Positions 60,788-64,000 of a stretch of 64,000 nucleotides of DNA are shown piece after piece. The stretch is from Kutzneria chonburiensis (lineage in GTDB: Bacteria; Actinomycetota; Actinomycetes; Mycobacteriales; Pseudonocardiaceae). A program made the translations under genes and the position numbers. The notes below the pieces were generated by a model that saw nothing but the letters and a program-made list of their open reading frames with translations, was not told where the DNA came from and did no database searches. The DNA lies in NCBI RefSeq assembly GCF_028622115.1, contig NZ_CP097263.1, forward strand, positions 6,572,001-6,636,000, read 5' to 3'. Each line of letters starts with the position of its first letter. The stretch's first letter is position 1.

Positions 60788-63109
60788 CTAGAGCTTCACC
60801 AGGGGGACGCCGCCGATGAGCATGAGGCGGACGGCGCCGGCGGAGCCGAAGTCGATGGTGGCGGTGGCCCGGGGGCCGGAGCCGTCGGTGGCGACGACGG
60901 TGCCGAGGCCGTACTTGTCGTGGTTGACGCGGTCGCCGACCTCGAGCTCGAGGGTGGGGGTGTTCTGCCAGCCCTTGGCGAAGGCGGGAGTCCCACGGGA
61001 GGGCGTCTCGCCGAAGGAGGACCGCCGGCCCCAGGTGGTGGTGACGGTCGGCGCGGCCCGCTCGGGCTCGACGCGACGCCACTCGACGAGATCGGAGGGG
61101 ATCTCGCCGAGGAAGCGGGACTCGGGGTTGGCGGCGGGCTGACCCCACGCCGAGCGGATGAGGGCACGCGACAGGTAGAGGCGCTCCCGGGCACGGGTGA
61201 TGCCGACGTAGGCCAGCCGGCGTTCCTCGGCCAGCTCGGCCGGATCGCCGAGAGCCCGGGAATGCGGGAAGACGCCATCCTCCCAACCGGTGGAGAAGAC
61301 CACCGGGAACTCGAGGCCCTTGGCGGTGTGCAAGGTCATCAGCGTCACCACACCGTCGTCGGACTCGGGCACGGAATCCGAGTCGGCGACGAGGGATACC
61401 CGCTCGAGGAACGCGTCGAGGCTGTTCACCGGCACCGGGTCGTCTTCGTCCGGCTCGGGCAGGTTGAACTGGGTGAACTCCCGCGCCACGGTGATGAGCT
61501 CGGTCAGGTTGTCCAGCCGGGAGGCGTCCTGCGGGTCGTCGCTGGCCTCGAGCTCGCCCCGGTAGCCGGTGACGTCGAGCACCTGGTCCAGGATGTCGCC
61601 GACCTCGTCGCCCCGCTCGACGGCCTGGTGCAGCTCGTCGAGCATGGCCACGAAACCGGAGATGGCGTTGCGCGACCGGGGATTGAGCAGCGCGACCTTG
61701 CCGGCGGCGGCCTCGCGCAGCGCGGTGGCGAAGCCGATGCGCTGCTGCTCGGCATGGGCCGACACGCACGCCTCGGCCCGGTCGCCGATGCCGCGCTTGG
61801 GCACGTTGAGAATGCGACGCAAGCTCACGGCGTCGTCGGGATTGGCCAGCACCCGCAGGTAGGCCAAGGCATCCCGGACCTCGCGCCGCTCGTAGAACCG
61901 CACGCCGCCGACGACCTTGTACGGCAGCCCGAGCCGGATGAAGATCTCTTCAAACACCCGGGACTGGTTGTTGGTCCGGTAGAAGACCGCGATGTCGCCG
62001 TTGGTGTACGTGCCGGCGTCGACCAGCCGGTCGATCTCGCCGGCCACGAAGCCGGCCTCGTCGTGCTCGTTGTCGCCGACGTAGCCGATGATCTTCTCGC
62101 CCTCGCCGGAGTCGGTCCACAGTCGCTTGTCCCGGCGGTTGGGGTTGCGCGCGATGACGGCGTTGGCGGCGCTGAGAATGGTCTGCGTCGACCGGTAGTT
62201 CTGCTCCAACAGAATGGTGCGGGCCTGCGGGTAGTCCCGCTCGAACTCGGTGATGTTGCGGATGGTCGCGCCGCGGAAGGCATAGATCGACTGGTCGGCG
62301 TCGCCGACGACGCACAGCTCGCCCGGCGCGACGCCGCCCTGCCCGGTGCCGACCAGCTCGCGCACCAGCGTGTACTGGGCGTGGTTGGTGTCCTGGTACT
62401 CGTCGACCAGCACGTGCCGGAACCGCCGCCGGTAGTGCTCGGCCACGTCCGGGAACACCTGCAACAGCTCGACCGAGCGCATGATCAGGTCGTCGAAGTC
62501 CATGGCGTTGGCCAGCTTCAACCGCTGCTGGTACGACTCGTAGACCTCGGCGACCCGGCGCTCCAGGTCGTTGGCCGCGCGGTCCTTGGCCGTGTCCGCG
62601 TCCACCAACTCGTTCTTCAGGTTGGAGATGTGCACGGCCAGCGTGCGCGCCGGATAGCGCTTCGGGTCGAGGTCGAGATCGCGCGCGACCAGGGTGACCA
62701 GCCGGCGGGAGTCGTCGCTGTCGTAGATGGTGAAGTTGGACGACATGCCCAGCGTCTTGGCCTCACGGCGGAGCAGCCGCACGCACATGGAGTGGAAGGT
62801 CGACACCCACATCGCGTTGGACCGGCGGCCGACCAGGCCGGAGACCCGCTCCTTCATCTCGGCCGCGGCCTTGTTGGTGAAGGTGATGGCCATGATCTCG
62901 CCGGGGTGCACGCCGCGCGCCGCCAACAGATAGGCGATGCGGCTGGTCAGCACCTTGGTCTTGCCGGAGCCGGCGCCCGCGACCACGAGCAGCGGGGAGC
63001 CGGCGTGCACGACCGCGTCACGCTGCTGCGGGTTGAGGCCGTCCAGCAACGCGTCGGGACCGGCCGCCCGCGCCGGGGGATTCGTGGGCAGATCGAACAG
63101 AGCGCTCAT
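60788..63109 (-). CDS. pcrA: ATP-dependent DNA helicase PcrA/UvrD1
   Basis: A 773-aa SF1A helicase. LLVVAGAGSGKTKVLTSRIAYLL is Walker A, LVDEYQDTNHAQY motif II, VGDADQSIYAFRGATIRNI motif III, LEQNYRSTQTILSAAN motif IV, LMTLHTAKGLEFPVVF motif V and YVGITRARERLYLSRALIR motif VI. The tail ends in a Tudor-like fold (LEVGDRVNHDKYGLGTVVATDG) that binds RNA polymerase in homologues. ATG 63109 is used since the preceding codons are non-coding. In M. tuberculosis the equivalent gene is Rv0949. Confidence 0.97.
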   Translation of the reverse strand: MSALFDLPTNPPARAAGPDALLDGLNPQQRDAVVHAGSPLLVVAGAGSGKTKVLTSRIAYLLAARGVHPGEIMAITFTNKAAAEMKERVSGLVGRRSNAMWVSTFHSMCVRLLRREAKTLGMSSNFTIYDSDDSRRLVTLVARDLDLDPKRYPARTLAVHISNLKNELVDADTAKDRAANDLERRVAEVYESYQQRLKLANAMDFDDLIMRSVELLQVFPDVAEHYRRRFRHVLVDEYQDTNHAQYTLVRELVGTGQGGVAPGELCVVGDADQSIYAFRGATIRNITEFERDYPQARTILLEQNYRSTQTILSAANAVIARNPNRRDKRLWTDSGEGEKIIGYVGDNEHDEAGFVAGEIDRLVDAGTYTNGDIAVFYRTNNQSRVFEEIFIRLGLPYKVVGGVRFYERREVRDALAYLRVLANPDDAVSLRRILNVPKRGIGDRAEACVSAHAEQQRIGFATALREAAAGKVALLNPRSRNAISGFVAMLDELHQAVERGDEVGDILDQVLDVTGYRGELEASDDPQDASRLDNLTELITVAREFTQFNLPEPDEDDPVPVNSLDAFLERVSLVADSDSVPESDDGVVTLMTLHTAKGLEFPVVFSTGWEDGVFPHSRALGDPAELAEERRLAYVGITRARERLYLSRALIRSAWGQPAANPESRFLGEIPSDLVEWRRVEPERAAPTVTTTWGRRSSFGETPSRGTPAFAKGWQNTPTLELEVGDRVNHDKYGLGTVVATDGSGPRATATIDFGSAGAVRLMLIGGVPLVKL

Positions 63110-63208
63110 CGCCCCCAACGCTACCCGGCCGCACTGACAGTTCCGTCACGACGGGTCGACGGAGCCCTGGGCTCGACGAGGCTCCGCCGGCTGTGCGAGA
63201 CTCCCGGC

Positions 63209-63373
63209 ATGTGCGCACGCCACTACGAGTTTTTACGGGAACCGGACTCCGGCTCCCGTGGTCGCGTAGCGCCGACAACGACCACACTGAAGCCCCGGAG
63301 TCCTCGGACCCGGGGCTTCTGTGCTGCCGGGGCCAGTGAATCTCCGACCCGAGCACGGAGGACAGAGCAGTGA
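63209..63373 (+). CDS. Possible leader ORF overlapping the chorismate mutase start
   Basis: A 54-codon frame that begins MCARHYEFLREPDSGSRGR, with a TTA Leu codon at position 9 and its TGA overlapping the GTG start of the chorismate mutase by 4 nt. Aromatic residues come early (His-Tyr-Glu-Phe). Two hairpins lie within it (63237-63257 and 63289-63319). It may regulate the gene by translation or attenuation, or it may be fortuitous; the start has no good ribosome site. Confidence 0.35.
   Translation: MCARHYEFLREPDSGSRGRVAPTTTTLKPRSPRTRGFCAAGASESPTRARRTEQ
63289..63319 (+). terminator. Attenuator-like hairpin before chorismate mutase
   Basis: GAAGCCCCGG pairs perfectly with CCGGGGCTTC over 11 nt, 51 nt before the gene start and inside the leader frame at 63209. 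A following TGTGCTG is not a T-run, so it may block ribosomes or pause RNA polymerase rather than terminate fully. Confidence 0.5.
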
Positions 63374-63642
63374 GCACGCCAGTCAGCGACCAGAACACCC
63401 CGGACATCCCCGCGCTGCGCGAGGAGATCGACCACCTCGACGCCGAGATCATCCGGCTGGTCCGGCGGCGGGCCGAGGTGTCCGGCATCGTCGGCAAGAC
63501 CAGGATGGCCAACGGCGGCACCAAGCTCGTGCACAACCGGGAGCTGGACATCCTGGCCCGCTACCGCGAGGGCCTCGGCCCCGAGGGCAAGGACCTGGCG
63601 CTGATCCTGCTGCGGATGGGCCGCGGGCCGCTCGGCCGGTGA
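63370..63642 (+). CDS. Chorismate mutase, AroQ delta subclass
   Basis: A 90-aa enzyme that converts chorismate to prephenate for Phe and Tyr synthesis. ALREEIDHLDAEIIRLVRRRAEVSGIVGKTRMANGG contains the conserved active-site Arg and Lys; the C-terminus ILLRMGRGPLGR matches the M. tuberculosis Rv0948c tail that docks to DAHP synthase. GTG start follows GGAGGA by 9 nt. Confidence 0.96.
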   Translation: MSTPVSDQNTPDIPALREEIDHLDAEIIRLVRRRAEVSGIVGKTRMANGGTKLVHNRELDILARYREGLGPEGKDLALILLRMGRGPLGR

Positions 63643-63714
63643 TGAGGAAAGACCCCTGGGTGTCTCGGGGATGTCACCGATGCCGTGGCGGCGTTCTCCG
63701 AGCACACTGGGGTC

Positions 63715-64000
63715 ATGGAGTTCATCGCCGTCATCATCGCGCTGGCCAGCCTCGTGGCCGCGGTGGGTTACGACGGATACCTGTTCGTGCTCGGGTCGGC
63801 CGCCAGTCGCAGGGCGGGCGGCGAGTCGATCGCCCAGTGGGTGCGGTCGCGCTGGCCACAGGCCGGCATCGTCACGGTGGCGTCGCTGCTGGCGCTGCTG
63901 CTGGCCAGCGGCAGCCTGTTCTTCGAGGTCATCGCGATCATCGTCGCGGTGGGCGCGGGCGGCACGGCGCTGCGCGGGCTGCAGGACGCGCGCAAGCAGC
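63715..64000 (+). CDS. Small membrane protein (cut by window edge)
   Basis: At least 95 codons, continuing past the window. MEFIAVIIALASLVAAVGYDGYL is an N-terminal helix, and TVASLLALLLASGSLFFEVIAIIVAVGAG adds two more; a charged loop with SRRAGGESIAQWVRSRW lies between. No family is recognised. It is 72 nt after the chorismate mutase, in the same direction. Confidence 0.65.
   Translation, partial: MEFIAVIIALASLVAAVGYDGYLFVLGSAASRRAGGESIAQWVRSRWPQAGIVTVASLLALLLASGSLFFEVIAIIVAVGAGGTALRGLQDARKQ

Noticed and set aside
1-64000. tRNA, rRNA, CRISPR, IS elements and phage integrases
   Set aside because: No cloverleaf ends, rRNA motifs, repeated spacers, transposase or integrase reading frames were recognised on either strand. 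Mobile-element remnants at the borders of the 32-kb block were looked for but not seen by eye.

Overview
The window is high-GC actinobacterial DNA. It looks like a large-genome member of the Pseudonocardiaceae (Kutzneria/Amycolatopsis-like): most third codon positions are G or C, start codons are often GTG, TTG or even CTG, adjacent genes commonly overlap by ATGA/GTGA, and AfsR-type (SARP) regulators are abundant. The genus is inference.

Left part (1-28.4 kb). A TetR - EACC1-like - universal-stress-protein operon faces a secreted lipase. Next come a large secreted carbohydrate-active protein under a LacI-type box, a beta-propeller membrane protein, and a WYL regulator opposite a VOC protein. 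Two DUF3558-like membrane proteins follow. The SOS mutasome genes dnaE2 and imuA'-imuB both carry LexA boxes, and a 54-aa Trp-rich ORF not long enough to stand out is attached to imuB. Then comes a conserved housekeeping block: purH, purN, a PerM-like protein, a DUF5336 protein, sucD, sucC and an M23 peptidase. In Mycobacterium tuberculosis the same block (Rv0948c-Rv0957) continues directly into uvrD1 and chorismate mutase.

Middle part (28.4-60.7 kb). Here the conserved order is interrupted by about 32 kb of other genes. They include a LysE exporter, a TipA-like MerR regulator with an embedded palindrome, and three AfsR/SARP-type regulators, one split into two overlapping ORFs. Two near-identical LuxR proteins with unusual N-terminal domains follow the same pattern. 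A tandem glycine riboswitch controls gcvT-gcvH-glyA. There is also a secreted subtilase-like protein with a non-canonical active site, a TetR/flavin-monooxygenase pair around a 32-bp perfect palindrome, and a protein ending in an ART-like domain. A GntR-controlled operon encodes a ferredoxin, a sulfonate/nitrate-type ABC importer and an AprA/FrdA-like flavoprotein fused to HEAT-like repeats. Last is a two-gene AAA15 ATPase/RloB module resembling the AbiL phage-defence system.

Right part (60.8-64 kb). The conserved block resumes with pcrA/uvrD1 and chorismate mutase, the latter preceded by a small overlapping ORF and a strong hairpin, then a truncated membrane protein.

The strongest candidates for something not well described are the flavoprotein/ferredoxin/ABC operon with its HEAT fusion, the AbiL-like pair, the SOS-linked small protein, the EACC1-like operon and the split SARP.
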